Source: CALMKX01 sp044869955 (GTDB lineage: Bacteria; Acidobacteriota; Thermoanaerobaculia; Multivoradales; SZUA-115). From it: a stretch of 64,000 nt of DNA. Of this stretch, positions 63,561 through 64,000 are shown piece after piece. Positions within the stretch are counted from its first letter, which is position 1. Every line of letters starts with the position of its first letter. The stretch spans positions 1 through 64,000 of the forward strand of contig JBIOYC010000060.1 of assembly GCA_044869955.1 (NCBI GenBank). Reading direction: 5' to 3'. The notes under the pieces are model-generated. The model had not been told where the DNA came from, made no database searches, and worked only from the letters and a program-made list of their open reading frames with translations. The position numbers and the translations under genes were made by a program.

Positions 63561-63977
63561 TCATTCCTTGTCCCGTCGGACGACCGACTCGTAGACCGTC
63601 CGGCTGATCAAGGTCAGGCCGCGCAGGATCAGCCGATACCCCTCCTCGAGGTCGGCGGAGAGGGGCTCGCCGAGGTCGCGCAGGAGAGCCTCGAGATCCG
63701 GTGCCGTGGGTGGGCGGCCCGCCACCCGGCTGTTGCCGTTGCTCGCCGCTCGCTCGTTGACCAGGTCGAGAGCCCAGGACAGCTCGGCGAGACCGATGCC
63801 CAGACCCCGCGAGAGGATCTTGTCGAGGGTCTCGATCTCCGGCAGCGAGCGCTCGTTCTCGTAGGCCGAGAGCATCGGGGCGGTGACCCCGGCCGCCGCG
63901 GCGACGACCTTCTGGCTCTTTCCCGCCCGCTCTCGGAGAAACTTCAACGCCTTGCCCAAACGGAGGAACGCGATCAC
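63561..63977 (-). CDS. XRE-family regulator 3
   Basis: A 138-residue third paralogue: GKALKFLRERAGKSQKVVAAAAGVTAPMLSAYENERSLPEIETLDKIL (helix-turn-helix region), then a helical tail (LEEGYRLILRGLTLI). GTG start at 63977 with TAGATT ending 6 nt upstream. It is the most divergent of the three, and further copies may lie beyond the window edge. Confidence 0.8.
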   Translation of the reverse strand: MIAFLRLGKALKFLRERAGKSQKVVAAAAGVTAPMLSAYENERSLPEIETLDKILSRGLGIGLAELSWALDLVNERAASNGNSRVAGRPPTAPDLEALLRDLGEPLSADLEEGYRLILRGLTLISRTVYESVVRRDKE

Positions 63978-64000
63978 GCGCGCAATCTACCGATCGAGCC

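Overview
The window is GC-rich, densely packed chromosomal DNA from a Gram-negative bacterium: there is an outer-membrane barrel, a YidC with a large periplasmic domain, and a GyrB with the Gram-negative insert. It carries the replication-origin neighbourhood. The mix of a complete bacillithiol pathway, a bactofilin beside parAB, a FimT/GspH pseudopilin and many XRE/cNMP regulators fits Acidobacteriota best (for example Thermoanaerobaculia). That placement is an inference, because no 16S gene lies in the window. I see no transposase, prophage, plasmid gene or CRISPR array.

Layout. 1-8.2 kb: ruvB (5' end cut by the window), an ADP-forming acyl-CoA synthetase, cyclophilin, mobA, DUF971, an outer-membrane protein, an aspartoacylase-like hydrolase and an unusual ketoacyl synthase. 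8.2-13.9 kb: a minus-strand run of SAM methyltransferase, bshC, bshB1, bshA, yigZ, a DUF4870 protein and a first yidD; bshABC is a full bacillithiol pathway and the methyltransferase is a candidate N-methylbacillithiol synthase. 13.9-20.5 kb: dusB with two small membrane proteins, tmRNA, mtnA, a Cys/Met PLP enzyme, cutA with a heptad-repeat protein, a pseudopilin and a ComEA-like protein. 20.5-24.4 kb: tandem signal peptidases I, a DUF4845-like protein and a membrane-anchored, apparently inactive phosphodiesterase homologue.

24.4-31 kb is the conserved origin-proximal cluster rpmH-rnpA-yidD-yidC-jag / rsmG-parA-parB-bactofilin, with two parS-like sites in 33-bp tandem repeats next to a small LAGLIDADG-type gene. 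31-41 kb: a hydrolase, two tRNA-Ser genes, tadA, SRP RNA, dnaX-ybaB-recR, an aminotransferase, a glycosyltransferase, a P-loop kinase-like protein, a double cNMP-binding protein and mutY. 41-52 kb: sppA, then dnaA-dnaN-recF-gyrB-gyrA with DnaA boxes on both sides of dnaA, so oriC is probably here. 52-61 kb: transaldolase-like enzyme, CPBP protease, a large GH13 protein, two tandem GAPDHs (the first with an altered phosphate site) and alpha-glucan phosphorylase, a central-carbon/glucan block. 61-64 kb: rhodanese plus SufE, then three paralogous XRE regulators.

A recurring regulatory theme is a -10-like hexamer (TAnnnT, often preceded by TGC) ending only 6-10 nt before the start codon of many first or single genes, which suggests frequent leaderless transcription. 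Genes inside operons instead overlap their neighbours (ATGA/GTGA/TGATG) or carry purine-rich ribosome binding sites.
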